Positions 13,294 to 24,690 of a stretch of 64,000 nucleotides of DNA are shown here, piece after piece. This DNA is from Synaphobranchus kaupii. Taxonomy: Eukaryota; Chordata; Actinopteri; Anguilliformes; Synaphobranchidae. The number at the start of each line of letters is the position of its first letter. Positions within the stretch are counted from its first letter, which is position 1. The position numbers and the translations under genes were made by a program. Location: NCBI GenBank assembly GCA_029718625.1, contig CM056381.1, forward strand, positions 57,964,157-58,028,156, in the 5' to 3' direction. The notes under the pieces were generated by a model that was given only the letters and a program-made list of their open reading frames with translations, did not search any database and was not told where the DNA came from.

Positions 13294-15441
13294 ACTGACT
13301 TAAAACTTAGGCTTTCATCTGGTGAAAGACAATGTTTCCTGTTCCTTCTGCCCTGTTTAACCAGCCTGTGTCCTCAAGAGCATCCAGCAGAGATTAAGTC
13401 TGAATATAGCACAGTGGAAAGCCATGAGGCACGGGAAGGAGGATAAGGCATAATGGATGACCAATCACCCTCCGCTGCGGCCATGCGGTTTGCTAAGAAG
13501 GAGGTCGGGGGTGACTTCATCGTCCGTGTTTTTGCTGTGGTTCCTTCCTGGCTCTCGTAAGCCTTTACATCCGTCTGATTTCCTGAAGGCTACCTGCCGT
13601 GACTTCCCCTCCGTGCCCCGGGAGACTCACACACGAGGCTGTGTGTGACTGATTAATCAAGGCTCTGCCCACGATTCTTTTACAAAGGGAGGTGCTTGGA
13701 GGAAGTAAATGTAACAGTCTAAAGTGGCAGTTGGGGTAGATGCAATAATAATAATAATAATAATAATAGTAATAATTGATAATTGGCCACTGCCCACCTT
13801 ATGCAGCCATACCAAGTTTTGGCCTGCATCCTTGCTGTTGTGCATGCTTTGTTGTTATTACGTATACCAGAATGACACCAGTGATGCTTTTGTCTATGTC
13901 CAATACCAAAATATTCATCATTTAAATGGGTTCACTGGGAAAGATAGAAATAAGTGTTCCCTGCTTTCTTGCGGCAAAAATAAAACATACCACTCTGTAA
14001 ACACCTAAAACCTTAATATCCGACCTGTAGACTAAAATGCAGATCCTTTAGATTCGCTCATACACTGAGAATGGTGGTATTTACTCTTGCCTTTAGAGAT
14101 GAGCAGGATGTGCGTGATTTTTTTGGTTACTCAACACTCAATTGATTGAAATGGTTACACAGTTGATTACACAGTTAACATATCTCACATGGTTCCTTAG
14201 GTCTAAATTGCTTTCTGGCTTCAGGCTGAAAACAGAAAAACATCCACCTGGTGGCTCTCCAAGGGCAGGAGTGAATACAGCTGACTGAGAGGATAGATTA
14301 TGTGCCAACATTATGATTAAATGACTTTTACGAATGATGAAATATGTTAGCTGTACATTTATTTACAAGGAATACTGAAAAATGTAAACATGACATGGTC
14401 CTGTGATGTGTGCATGGACTTTTTTTTCAAAAGTTAAGCCCCCACCTCCCCAAACCCTCCTTCAAAAAAAGGAACCTGTATATTTACTGACTCCATTGAC
14501 ACTAAGCATTAGTATTCCTTTCCAAATTGTACCCAGGAAAGCAGCATTTCTTCTTTGAGAGGCATCATCTCTGAGAGTTATATCCATGCTGGTAAGTAAA
14601 TGCTGAGCAGCAAATCAAATGGATGGGTAGCTGTAAAAAATGACAAAGAGCCCAGTGTCAGCCTTGTGCCTGGGTGCTTATTACCTAGGAATGTGGTACA
14701 GGACAAACTCTCCAAGGCCATACAATCAAGGCAGACAAAACAAAAAACTTTAAGGAGTGTAGTCATTTTTCAGACTCCTAAAACAAAATGCTCTCACTGA
14801 GATGCAGTAAGCTGTCTTCCTGACATTTCCTGAGGACAGGCAATCAAAGTTACACCCATAAAGCAATGTGTCAGTGTAGGCAGTGTCCCTTCTTTTTTAT
14901 AACAATAAAAAACTGAAACACACATTTTAATGTAGTTATTATTTACACAATAATGCTACCTTTAAATATTGCTAACATATTGTGTACAGTTGTACCACGT
15001 GTTTTGAATCCCTTTCCTGTGGTAGACGGGGGGTATACTGTATATTTCTGTGATAACCATGGAGGTTTTTAATATTCACAGGGGTCTTTGTAGCCTCAGT
15101 GAGAGTTTGTAACACAACCTCTGTTGCCGAACTGCTAAAAGTAAATCCCTCCTCAAAGTACACACACAGTATGCATTTGCTACTTTAATAGCCTATTAAC
15201 TTAAAGGGCTAGTTCACATTTTGTTTTTTTTAAATATCATTTCAGTTGTAGTGTATGTTTTTGATTGGTCCTGAAGGTTTTTCTCTGCAATGAAGGAATC
15301 GCTTGCACCCTATAGATGGTGAAAGTGCTGTGATGATGTATACCTGCTTGTAGTCCAGCCTGGTTACTTTTCTATCCATGCAAATTGCCAATTGTGCCAT
15401 GTGTCGCCAGCATTACTGCATTTGTAAATCATTACTTCACG
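13294..15441. other. Non-coding stretch before the DIRS element
   Basis: No gene recognised. An ATA trinucleotide microsatellite lies at about 13745-13777. TTAAAGGGCTAGTTCACATT near 15200 resembles the end of a TTAA-target DNA transposon, but no partner end is visible. Confidence 0.5.
13745..13777. repeat. (ATA)n microsatellite
   Basis: About eleven AAT/ATA trinucleotides with one substitution. Confidence 0.9.
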
Positions 15442-15605
15442 TTAACATTAGTTCTATTTCGTTCCTTTGACCATTAGGGTCGTCAACCACTTATGAACCT
15501 TCGAAGTGATGCATCGAGACTCTTATGTCAACATTTGTCATGGACATGACCTGCACGTAGTGATGTAATTCCTCCCTATAAAGGGAGGCGCGTCAATGCG
15601 GAAAT
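15442..15605. repeat. DIRS left inverted terminal repeat
   Basis: Mirror image of the sequence near 19683-19850. The first about 40 bases (TTCTATTTCGTTCCTTTGAC then CATTAGGGTCGTCAACC) are also complementary to the first half of the internal complementary region. The outer limit is estimated from that match. Confidence 0.8.
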
Positions 15606-16227
15606 CCTCTTTGTTTTTCTCGCCGATGCAGAGTAAAGACGTGAGACTGTTTGTATCTTGTGCGAATCCCGAAACGCTTTCTGACTTCTGTCGGGGCTAC
15701 AATTCTTATCGTCCTCCAAAGGCGGGGATAAGCGCTTGCATGCGATATCCGCTAATAGCTTGGCTATTTTAAGACGGATATCGTTTTCTTGGTTATACTG
15801 CAAACACTAAAAACTGCGGTTGTTTACGTTTAGCATATATATTGGCGGCGGTTAAGCACACGGTGCTACCGTGTTTAATTGGTTCACTCAAGTGTAATGT
15901 ATTCACACGGTGAACAGGTTTGTATACAGCAAGTACATGTTTCTATCCTTCTGTATTTTCACTGATTCCAAATCGAACCTGGGCGTGGGTGTGCCCCAGT
16001 GAGATCTGACTTCTGACAATCTGCGAGCTACGGCTCCGGTCATTGATTCTAAGTCTGTACTGGCTGCGACTGCATCCCAGTAAGACTTTCCCAATTGGTG
16101 AGTGCGGACACTACATCGATTGGTTTGTGTGGCAGAAGTAGCGTGTGCGCTACACTATCTGCCCCGGCTTCACTCAAGACCACCTGCCACGCTTGCGTCC
16201 GCGGGTGCGCTTTTATCCTGCTAAGGC

Positions 16228-16383
16228 ATGAGCGCCTTGTGCATGGAATGTGGGAGAGCCATGGATATAGCTGATGGGCACACCCGGTGCTGCCTGTGCC
16301 TTGGCCTAGGGCACCTGCAAGAGCCGTTCACAGACCTCTGCCCATGCTGTATGGGTATGTCGCTGGAGAACAAGCAGGCCTGA
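16228..16383 (+). pseudogene. DIRS Gag-like N-terminal fragment
   Basis: Fifty-one codons from ATG to TGA. The segment has a cysteine- and histidine-rich pattern (CMECG..., HTRCCLCLGLGH, CPCC) like the zinc-binding start of fish DIRS Gag proteins. The TGA at 16381-16383 interrupts it. Related coding sequence continues in other frames to about 16720, including a heptad-like segment near 16500-16580. The function would be packaging of the retrotransposon RNA. The match is by pattern, so it is moderately sure. Confidence 0.6.
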
Positions 16384-16751
16384 TTGGATGCATTCATGTC
16401 CCACATGACAGAACGCCAACTGCGGCAGAGGTTGTCCCCAAACGTAAGGGTAATTCCGCCACTGAGGGCCCTTCATGGAGAAAGGGCAAGGCTGGCAGCG
16501 GTAGCAACCTATGCGCAGAAGTCACACAGCTACGTGCTGCAGTGCAACAACTGATGGAGATGCTGGAAGACTGTGCGAAAGCAGTAACGACTCAGGCCAG
16601 CACGAGGGAGACATCTAGGTTTCACCGAAGGGGCACCCAGTGGGCGCGGTTTGCCATTCCAGCATCAAACGATTTCCTAGCAGAGCTAACTAAATGTTAG
16701 TCACACCCTGGCATACAACGAGCGCCCAAAGACTGTAGGACATTTGCGTCC

Positions 16752-17462
16752 ATGTCGGACGCTGGGGTCCATGGGTTGGACCGAATGCCCTCAGTGGAAC
16801 CCGCCATTTCCCCACAGGAGGCGACTTGGGCAGAAAGCCGCTGCCCTAGGCCACAATGCAGAGCAACGGATGATCTGCTCTGTAAGGCTTATGATGCAGC
16901 TGCCAGGACAGCGCGGGTTGGTAATTCGCTGTCATGGCTGATGGGGGTTGACACCTCAATCAGTGATGCATCTCTGCAGGCATTCGCATTTATTACACGT
17001 GAACTAGGTCAAGTAATGTCCTTGCTCACGATGACCCTGCGTCAGGTGTGGGTGGCTCAGTCGCCTCTCCCGGATGCCACAAAAAGAACCATCAGGGACC
17101 TGCCGGTTATTCCCGGCCAGGTTTTCACAGAAGTAGCCAGACAGATGCTCAAAAGTTCTCCAGAGGCATTAAGATACAGGAGTGGCAGATGCCCCCTCCA
17201 CAACACTCTGGTGTTCGTTGATCCCAACCGATGGTTAGAGGTGAGGCACAACCCTTGTACAGCAGGAGAACTCTTCGTCGTCCGCCTGCCCGTGTACCGG
17301 CATTGGACTCACGACGCGGTCCTGTGGGTCCATCTGGCGGTCCGGCTAGGGGACGGTGGGCTGACCATCGCCATATTTTCCGGGGTGAGACGCACATGCG
17401 GTCTGGACCCCGCCCAGTCGAGAAAGTTGGGACAGGAGATTACAGACCTCCTAAAAAAAAGG
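16752..17462 (+). pseudogene. DIRS Gag-like central/C-terminal part
   Basis: A 276-codon open frame runs from 16752 to 17582, of which roughly the first 150 residues look like the helical Gag body of fish DIRS elements. It includes CKAYDAAARTARVGNSLSW, a helix-rich LGQVMSLLTMTLRQVW region and the LPDATKRTIRDLPVIPGQVF segment ahead of the polymerase. Beyond about 17460 the frame runs out of phase with the reverse-transcriptase coding sequence, which continues in the next frame. There is no separate functional start evidence. Confidence 0.6.
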
Positions 17463-17466
17463 CGCT

Positions 17467-17610
17467 GTGTCACTGGTGCTTCCCTCAGAACTGCTCAGTG
17501 GCGTTTACTCAACCTATTTTCTCATAGCGAAAAAGGATGGTCTCCTCAGACCTGTTCTGGATCGTGCCTCTCGGACTCCTGACAGCCAGGCCACTTCAAA
17601 TATGGTTGAA
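17467..17610 (+). pseudogene. DIRS reverse transcriptase, N-terminal stub
   Basis: Contains the start of a DIRS RT: GVYSTYFLIAKKDGLLRPVL (about 17497-17556), equivalent to the family motif in which a fingers-domain lysine precedes KDGG.LRPILD. The RT core does not follow: no palm motif A, no PFGL-type motif and no YLDD box occurs before RNase H begins at about 17700. An internal deletion has therefore removed most of the polymerase. Confidence 0.8.
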
Positions 17611-17697
17611 TACCATGTTGCTGCGCCCAAAATGGGACTGTCACACTGGAATCAGGGCCCATGACGACGAGTCAGCTTCTAAGAAAAAGGGGTCCGG

Positions 17698-18078
17698 ATG
17701 GGCGCTATACCATCACGACGCATGGTGATAATGACGGACGCTTCACTGACCGGTTGGGGGGCTGTCTGCCAGCACCGCCCAGCTCAGGGAATATGGTCAC
17801 AACCATATCAGTCGGACAACATCAATGTGCTCGAACTCCTAGCAGTGTTTCTAGCACTAGGGCATTTCTTGCCCGTGCTACGGGGCAAGCATGTGGTTGT
17901 GAGGTCAGACAACACCTCAACAGTGTACCACATAAATCACCAAGGCGGAGTAAGGTCCCGCCAGTCCTTGAAAGTGACCCGGTGTCTTTTCAAATGGGCA
18001 ATTCCCAAGCTTGCCTCTCTTCGTGCCGTACACCTACCAGGTGTTCGGAACGGGACCGCAGATATATCTTGCAAGTAG
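17698..18078 (+). pseudogene. DIRS RNase H domain
   Basis: The open frame contains the RNase H catalytic signatures MTDASLTGWGAV (first Asp), NVLELLAVFLAL (Glu) and VVVRSDNTSTVYHINHQGG (Asp). It then has LRAVHLPGVRNGTADISC, where the last Asp of the site is expected. In the intact family this domain degrades RNA in RNA:DNA hybrids during reverse transcription. It directly follows the truncated RT stub, with the polymerase palm missing. The domain itself is well conserved although the element is dead. Confidence 0.88.
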
Positions 18079-18512
18079 AATCGCCTCGGCAAATGGCGTC
18101 TCCACCCCGAGGTGGTGGAGGAGGTATGGTGACGGTTCGGTCTGGCTCAGACAGAACTGTTCGCCTCTCAGGAGTCTGCTCATTGCCCCCGGTGTTTCTC
18201 GATGAACGAGCATTCGAGTCCTCTGGGGATGGACACGTTAGCGCACGAATGGCTGGACGGCCTGCTGTACGCTTTTCCACCATTACCAATGGTCAGGGCG
18301 ATCCTGCACAGGGTCAGCACGGGCCACCACAAACTCTTTGTCCCCAGAAAACCCTGGTTTCTAATGATCCTCGGCCTTGTTTGTAATAAGCCCTGGGAAA
18401 TCCTGTTCCAGGAGGATCTGCTGTCGCAACAGAGTGGCTGTCTGGCACCCTCGACCAGACAAGATGAAGCTCTGGGTATGGCCACTGAGGAGCCCGACCC
18501 TTTGATTACTGG

Positions 18513-19520
18513 GTGTGGTTCCCCATCCTCCAGACGCTACTTAACTCCAGAGCCCCCTCGACGAGGAAGGCCTATGGATATATGTGGCAACTGTTCTGCA
18601 CATGGTGCTCACGGGAAAGCGCGGACCGCGTACACTGTCTGATTCCTGTATTACTGGATTTTTTGCAATCCTTTCTTTATAACGGCAAGGCAGCCAGCAC
18701 ACTGAAGGCCTATGCTGCTGCCATATCCAGCAGGCATGTTTGGGTGCACATCAAGCCTGAAGGGAGCCATTACCTTGTCAGCCGGTTCCTGAAGGGTGTC
18801 TGGCAGCTGAGACCTGCAAGGTCCCTGTTAGCTCCCTCCTGGGATCTCTCCTTGGTGTTGCGAGCGCTCACGGGTCAGCCCTATGAACCACTCAAAATGA
18901 CCAGCCTTAAATTGCTTTCTTTTAAGACGGCATTCTGCTAGCAATGGCGTCAGCTAGGCGCGTTGGTGAACTCTGCGCTCTCTATCAGTGCAGCGTGTCT
19001 GAGGTTGAGGTCGGCTGTCTCAGGAGTCACACTGCGGCCCAATCCATCTTTTTTGCCCAAACGTCGTTTCGGCATTTCACATTAACCAGCCAATCAAGCT
19101 TGCTGTGCTTTGCCCCCCACCAGGAAAGGACCTGGGGAACGCACACCCGGTATGTCCAGTGCATGCGCTGTGACGCCACGTCGAAGCTACCGCTTCCATC
19201 AGATGTACTGGGCAACTGTTGGTTTACTGCGGTAAAACCAAAGGGAAAGCGCTCTCGGCTCAGAGCCTCTCCCACTGGGTAGTGAAGGCGATAGCCACAG
19301 CTTATGAGGCTAGTGCTAAGTCCTTGCCTATGAATATGCAGGGTAGGTCTACAAGAAGTATAGCTACTTCATGGGCAGCCCTGGAAGGCGTACCGCTCAA
19401 AGAGATTTGTGATGCGGCGACATGGGTGCCCCCTGCACATTCTCAAAATCCTATCACGTCAACGTGGCGCCGGGTTCAACGGTCGATGCAACCATCCTGC
19501 CGGCGACCTTGGCATCCACT
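18513..19520 (+). pseudogene. DIRS tyrosine recombinase (frameshifted)
   Basis: Three frames together cover the recombinase. The first (18513-18941) has the core-binding region, with STRKAYGYMWQLFCTWC and STLKAYAAAIS. The second starts around 18940 with MASARRVGELCAL, holding the first catalytic Arg. The third (19219 onward) has GRSTRSIATSWAALEGVPL and the ATW segment. The catalytic Tyr is at about 19452-19454 in yet another phase, in SKSYHVNVAPG. At least three frameshifts separate these parts. The position usually occupied by His in the (A)HSTRG box reads Arg. The family uses this enzyme, instead of a DDE integrase, to insert circular DNA. Confidence 0.88.
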
Positions 19521-19544
19521 TAAAGGTATGACGATCCCTCCTGA

Positions 19545-19682
19545 CACTGTGGGTATTAGTCATCCGTGGTTGACGACCCTATTGGTCTAAGGAATTAAAT
19601 AGAATGAACGGTTGCGACGTTAACCATGTTCTATGAGTTCTGGATGACCATTAGGGGTCATGGTCTTTTGGGATCCTTTAAG
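19545..19682. repeat. DIRS internal complementary region
   Basis: Two adjacent blocks. GTGGTTGACGACCCTATTGG to about 19610 is the complement of the left outer end, and GTTAACCATGTTCTATGAGT to about 19660 is the complement of the right outer end. In DIRS elements this region is thought to template end-joining into a circle. Confidence 0.85.
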
Positions 19683-19888
19683 GGCGAGAAAAGGGTCAGA
19701 GGATTTCCACATTAACACACCTCCCTTTATAGAGAGGAATTACGTTACTACGTGCGGGTCATATCCATGACAAATGTTGACATAAGAGTCTCGACGCATC
19801 GGACACCTGGAAGGTTCATTCATGGTTGACGACCCTAATGGTCATCCGGAACTCATAGAACATGGTTACCGCCGTAACCGCTCGTTAA
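19683..19888. repeat. DIRS right inverted terminal repeat
   Basis: Inverted copy of the left terminal repeat, containing CTCCCTTTATAGAGAGGAAT, TGTTGACATAAGAGTCTCGA and CATGGTTGACGACCCTAATG. The outer limit is set by matching the internal complementary region. Confidence 0.8.
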
Positions 19889-20159
19889 TGTCAATTAATT
19901 TACCATAATTGCTATAATGAATCCTTAGGGAATGTATGATCGATTAATAATATAGTCAATGTTTGTTAAAGTATTTGCAAAATAACGAAATAATTAATTC
20001 ATAATTAATTTGTGAACTACTTCATTAGTTAATTTCAATGTATTCTTATTGTAAAGTGTTACCACCATATCTTTATATTTCGGTCCATTAAATGCTACAT
20101 GGTAAAATCACATTTTCATTACCCTGCACTGCAACAAAGGGATAGGGGCTAGAATGGGT

Positions 20160-23100
20160 GTTCTTTTACCTTGTCTGCAACAAGTCTGTGTGAAGGTTTT
20201 ACACATCTTTTTTAGATATGATGGAGTTCACCCCAACAGGCTGGGTAGCCAAATGCTAGCTGCTAATTTGCAGCACGCTGTTCAGAACTATCCACGGGAC
20301 TGACTATTTACATCCAACACCCCCTCACCGGAAATCATTCCTCTTCCGTTTGTGTTGCCTCGGCCTACTGTCCCTCCTGTTGGTGACGTTCTTAGAGCTG
20401 GGGGTTCCAGGGCTGTCAATGCATTGAGAAATAGAAACAAGAGAAATAAACAAAACTGGAAGACCCCCAAAACAGTGAGTCATCTTGGAAATGCTAAAGG
20501 ACTAAAAATATGTCAAGTTAAAATGCTGATGACACAAAGTAGCATAGATATTCTTGCTGTCTCGGAAACTTGGCTAACACCAACAATTCCGGATTCCTTT
20601 CTTTATATTGAGAATTACCATTTATTTCGTAAAGACCGGGTTGGGAAACGTGGAGGAGGAGTAGCAATATATGTATCAAATAAGTACTCATCAACAAATA
20701 ATCTAAAAGACACGGCATCCGAAACGTTACAAATCACCTTTTATTTAACGTCTCAGCATGCTATAGACATTTTAGTTTCATATAAACCTCCTAACACGTC
20801 ACCAATAGATTATGTATCATCCCTAACAACTATTCTTGAGTCGGTAAAAACAAAAGAATATATACTACTTGGTGATTTCAACTTAAATTGGAATGACACT
20901 ATTGCTACACCGCTAAAACATGTAGCAACCAAATTTGGACTTGAACAATTGATAAAGGAACCAACGCGAGTATGTAGTACGTGTGAAACAATTCTTGATC
21001 TAATTTTTTCCAATGAACCGACAAAATATAACCTAAATGCGGTTATTAAAACAACATTATCGGACCATTTTCTTACCTTTGGGTACAAATTGGGACACAA
21101 GGGACACAAATTGAATGTTATAAAAACGATACCAGGCTCCAAAAAACAGACGTACCAAAACGAGATTAATAACATTAACTGGGAAGAGGAGAATAAGATG
21201 AGCAACCCAGAGAAAATACTCACGAGAATGCATGAAAAAATTAAGACTATAACTAAAAAATACACAAAAAGTTCTAAACTAAAGTCTCGACAATTATCTT
21301 TACCTTGGATTACACCAAATATATTATGTCTGCTCAAACAAAAATCAAAACTTATGAAAAACTACTACCGTACTAAATTATTAATAGATAAGCAAGCTTT
21401 TGCGACAATTAGAAATAAATGTATCGTCGAGTTACAGAAAGCAAAAACTAATTATTATCAGAAACTCATAAATGAAGCCTCTTTGCACCCCAAAAAGCTG
21501 TGGGATGCACTGAACACCATAACTGGAGGAAGGACAAAAAATAACCAAGGCAAGATAAGCGTTTTCTCTCAGGGATTATTGCTAACAGAGCCTCAAAAAC
21601 TTGCTTGCGCGTTTAATACTTTTTTTATTTCATCAGTAGAAGAGCTCGCAGCCCGCTTTGATCCATCTGTGCAACAATTGGAATTTTCTTCCTTACAATC
21701 ACAACCTTTCTCCTTCGCAGAAATATCGCAAGAGTGTTTAATAAACATCACACATTCTCTAAAGAAGACAAAAACAAAGGATACACATGACATGAACTCA
21801 GACTTCTTTCTGTCACATTTGGATTCTTTATTAACAGTCACCCATCATCTCATAAACTTATGTATTACAAAGTCTGTTTTTCCTTCCGCATGGAAAACAT
21901 CTAAAATCATTCCCATTTACAAAGCAGGTGATCCAACAGTCATATCAAATTATAGACCGATATCTATTCTTCCCATAATGTCAAAGATCCTGGAAAAGGT
22001 GCTAGCCACTCAGCTCACCGACTACCTAAATTCACACGGTCTTTTAAATGAATTTCAGTTTGGTTTTCGAACAAACAGATCAACCACGTCCACAGTATTA
22101 TATCTCACGGAATCAATTAGACAATCATTAAATGTAGGGAATATAACCGGTGCAATATCTATCGATTTTTCAAAAGCATTTGATACCGTTAATCATTCAA
22201 TACTATTCAATAAGTTAACGAAGTTCAATCTATCATCAACTGCAATAAACATGCTTTCATCATATCTATTAGAAAGAACACAACTGGTCCAAATAGTTCA
22301 ACTTAAATCCACTTCTCCGACAAGCAATATCGGTGTACCACAAGGATCTATTCTAGGACCGCTATTGTTCATATTATATATTAATGATCTGCCCTCAGTA
22401 TGCTCATCAACTCAAGTGCTTCTATACACGGACGACACCGTTATCTTTACCTCTGCGCATAAAATAGATGACATTTATTCCAAACTTTCAATTGGACCTA
22501 CAAGCTCTTCACCACTGACTACACAGAAATCATTTAACATTAAATATAAAAAAAACACAATGTATATATTTTCGATCCTCTCAAAAAACATTTTTGACTC
22601 CGCCCCCTATACAACTAAAAAATGTCTGTAACGAGTACCTATAAATATCTTGGCGTCACGCTTGACGATCATATGACGTTTAAACCACATATTGAATACC
22701 TTGCAAAACAGCTAAATAAAAAACTTTTCGTCTACAATAAAATTCAGACATATCTTACATGAACCGTTTCAAATACACATTTAAATGCCATAATTCTATC
22801 CACATTATCATATTGTTTACCAATTTTGTCATCTGCTACAAAATGCACATTAGACCCAATCATTCGTCTTTATAATAGATCGTACAAAATTCACGCAAAA
22901 TTACCATCTCGCACACATCATTGCACTGCCTTGCAACAAGTAAACGCACTCACTTTTGAAAATTACCAAATATTACTGAACTTAAAACTTTACCATAAAA
23001 TACAAAACAACCTATTGCCACGTCATTCCAATAACCGACAACAAAGACAAACCCGTTCCATTACAAACTCATTAAATCCACTTCAAAGATACAAAAACTA

Positions 23101-23206
23101 TTTTGGTCAAAAATCGTTTTTCAATAGAAACACAGAATCATGGAATAATTTACCATTAAATATAAGGACAAATATACATCTTAACAGCTCAAATCTCATC
23201 TTATAA
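20160..23206 (+). pseudogene. LINE endonuclease-reverse transcriptase (L2/CR1-like)
   Basis: From about 20214 the frame reads RYDGVHPNRLGSQMLAANL, resembling the end of an SGNH-esterase-like domain. A TGA at 20301-20303 interrupts an otherwise continuous frame that stays open to 22631. The endonuclease shows DILAVSETWL, RKDRVGKRGGGVAIYV, LLGDFNLNW and the LSDH motif. The RT shows ISNYRPISILPIMSKILEK, FSKAFDTVNH, GVPQGSILGPLLF and YTDD (22425-22436). Near 22480 the frame shifts. The correct continuation (LDLQALHH, then TYKYLGVTLDD at about 22640 and a C-terminal domain to 23206) is broken again by stops. The element is not active but is only moderately decayed. Confidence 0.85.
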
Positions 23207-23278
23207 ATAACCAAATCTGTCAACACTAGACTATAATTCATTTCAGATCACGCTGTGTCTGCTCCATAAACACTCACT

Positions 23279-23316
23279 TTATTATTATTATTATTATTAT
23301 TATTATTTTTTTTTTT
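23279..23316. repeat. (ATT)n plus poly-T tract
   Basis: About nine ATT units followed by T12, inside the 3' UTR of the LINE. Confidence 0.9.
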
Positions 23317-23583
23317 CATTGTTTCTACAAATTTCTTTGAGATTTCTCACATTTTAATTACTGTACATCTATAGATGTTTTACTCCTGTCTTTGTTATTT
23401 TTTCCTCATTTTCTGTTCATCTCAATTTATTTCATTTTTTTCCTTTCCCTATGCTGTAGGACAGGGAACCCTCTGTAAACCAGTAATGTACTGAGTAGGG
23501 CCCAAAGATTTTAGGACTTTTATGTACTATTATCTTTTTTCCCTGTATAAAATAAATACATTTAAAATTTAAAATTTAAAAAA

Positions 23584-24028
23584 AGGTAAGCCTGAGTTCA
23601 ATGCAGGATCTCATGCCATGTGCTCATGATTTTCCTTGACTTGTTATTTACATCATATTTGGAAGAATTCAAATATACTTAGCAAACATTTCCTAATGAA
23701 TTACCATGCATTTACATCTGCATAGCACAGCATTAGGAAAATATATCATTGTTGGAAAATAAATTGCTCCTACATCAAACTAGACTTTCAATCCCATTGT
23801 TTGTGTTTATTGCAAATGCAATGTTATCTACCATGGTTGAAAGACACATAGGTTTGCTTTGTTTAATGAAATTGGATTGATACAGCTCATGCAGTTCTTT
23901 TCATTTTTCACCTGCCAGCAATGCATTTTGTTAATGGCACACCTGTGGAGCCATCAGCGAGGCATTGATTAATTTAGAGATGCAGGATCAGGTATGGAAC
24001 ACAAAACACAGTGTAGATAATTTGTCTA
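23584..24028. other. Non-coding stretch
   Basis: No gene or clear repeat seen between the LINE end and the TA-flanked Tc1-like arm. Confidence 0.5.
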
Positions 24029-24684
24029 CAGTGCTCACCAAAATGATTGGCAACTCTGGTAAATATTAGCAGAAAACGATATAAAAATGTATTTCTTATT
24101 TATCAGCATGACCTTACACTCAAAATAATATGAGAAACATCTAATCTTTAATTTGGTTAAATTAGACAAAATAATTCAGACAAAATATTTCTTCATAAAA
24201 AAAACGTGTCACAATTATTGGCAACGCTAGACATAGTTACAAACAAAACAATAGTATATTCCCATAAATGTTTTTCATTTTAGTAAAAATATTTTGTAAA
24301 TATATGCTAATTCAGAATTTGATGCCTACAACACGTTCCAAAAAAGTTGGGATAGGGGCAAAAAAACACCTGTTTGGAACATTCCACAGGTAAACAGGCA
24401 GTGCTATCATGACTGGGTATAAAAGGATATCAAAAGACTCCCGAAATCCTATTTTCAGGTACTCTTACAAGCAATACTATAACCTCTCTGCATTTGAATG
24501 GATCTCTATGGGAATTGAGGGGTGGGACTAGATTAAGCTGTAAATTACAAGGGAATTGTATGGAACCCATGGTTGGCTAAGCGGCTGTAAGTCATGAAGG
24601 GTCTGAGGTATCAAACGAGCCTCAAACCATCACTCTGCTGCCAGATGCAGTAGATGGATCACTTTAAGGGTTGTTTCTCCTGAC
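24029..24684. mobile_element. Composite Tc1-like arm plus fold-back, copy C (left part)
   Basis: After TA (24027-24028) it starts CAGTGCTCACCAAAATGATT. It repeats TCACAATTATTGGCAACGCT near 24210-24229, the same IR/DR layout as copy B. An unrelated repeat piece (24325-24425, AAAAAAGTTGGGATAGGGGC) lies between. The hairpin left arm follows (24428-24684), matching 7796-8042. The right arm remains only as a stub at 27497-27525, because a 2.76-kb element occupies the loop. Confidence 0.65.
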
Positions 24685-24690
24685 TTATTA

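Larger units (their letters stand above)
15442..19888 (+). mobile_element. DIRS-family tyrosine-recombinase retrotransposon (defective)
   Basis: The two ends are inverted relative to one another. The left end (about 15442-15605) and right end (about 19683-19888) share GGTCGTCAACCA, CGAGACTCTTATGTCAACAT, GACAAATGTTGACATAAGAG and the CCCTATAAAGGGAGG block in mirror image. Before the right end, at about 19545-19680, sits a block complementary to the outer edges of both ends: the internal complementary region that defines DIRS elements. Between them lie Gag-like, RT-fragment, RNase H and tyrosine recombinase coding remnants, in DIRS order. There is no LTR in direct orientation and no DDE integrase. 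Multiple frameshifts and an internal deletion make it non-functional. Confidence 0.92.
20135..23583 (+). mobile_element. L2/CR1-like LINE, nearly full ORF2 but decayed
   Basis: A plus-strand non-LTR retrotransposon with an esterase-like tail of an upstream coding region, an APE-type endonuclease, reverse transcriptase and C-terminal region. It ends in an AT-rich 3' end with a short repeated AAAATTT tail near 23560-23583. A (ATT)n plus poly-T tract lies in its 3' UTR. The insertion is interrupted only by point mutations and frameshifts. The 5' boundary is estimated. The clade (L2, CR1 or Rex1) is inferred from protein style, not from an alignment. Confidence 0.82.
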
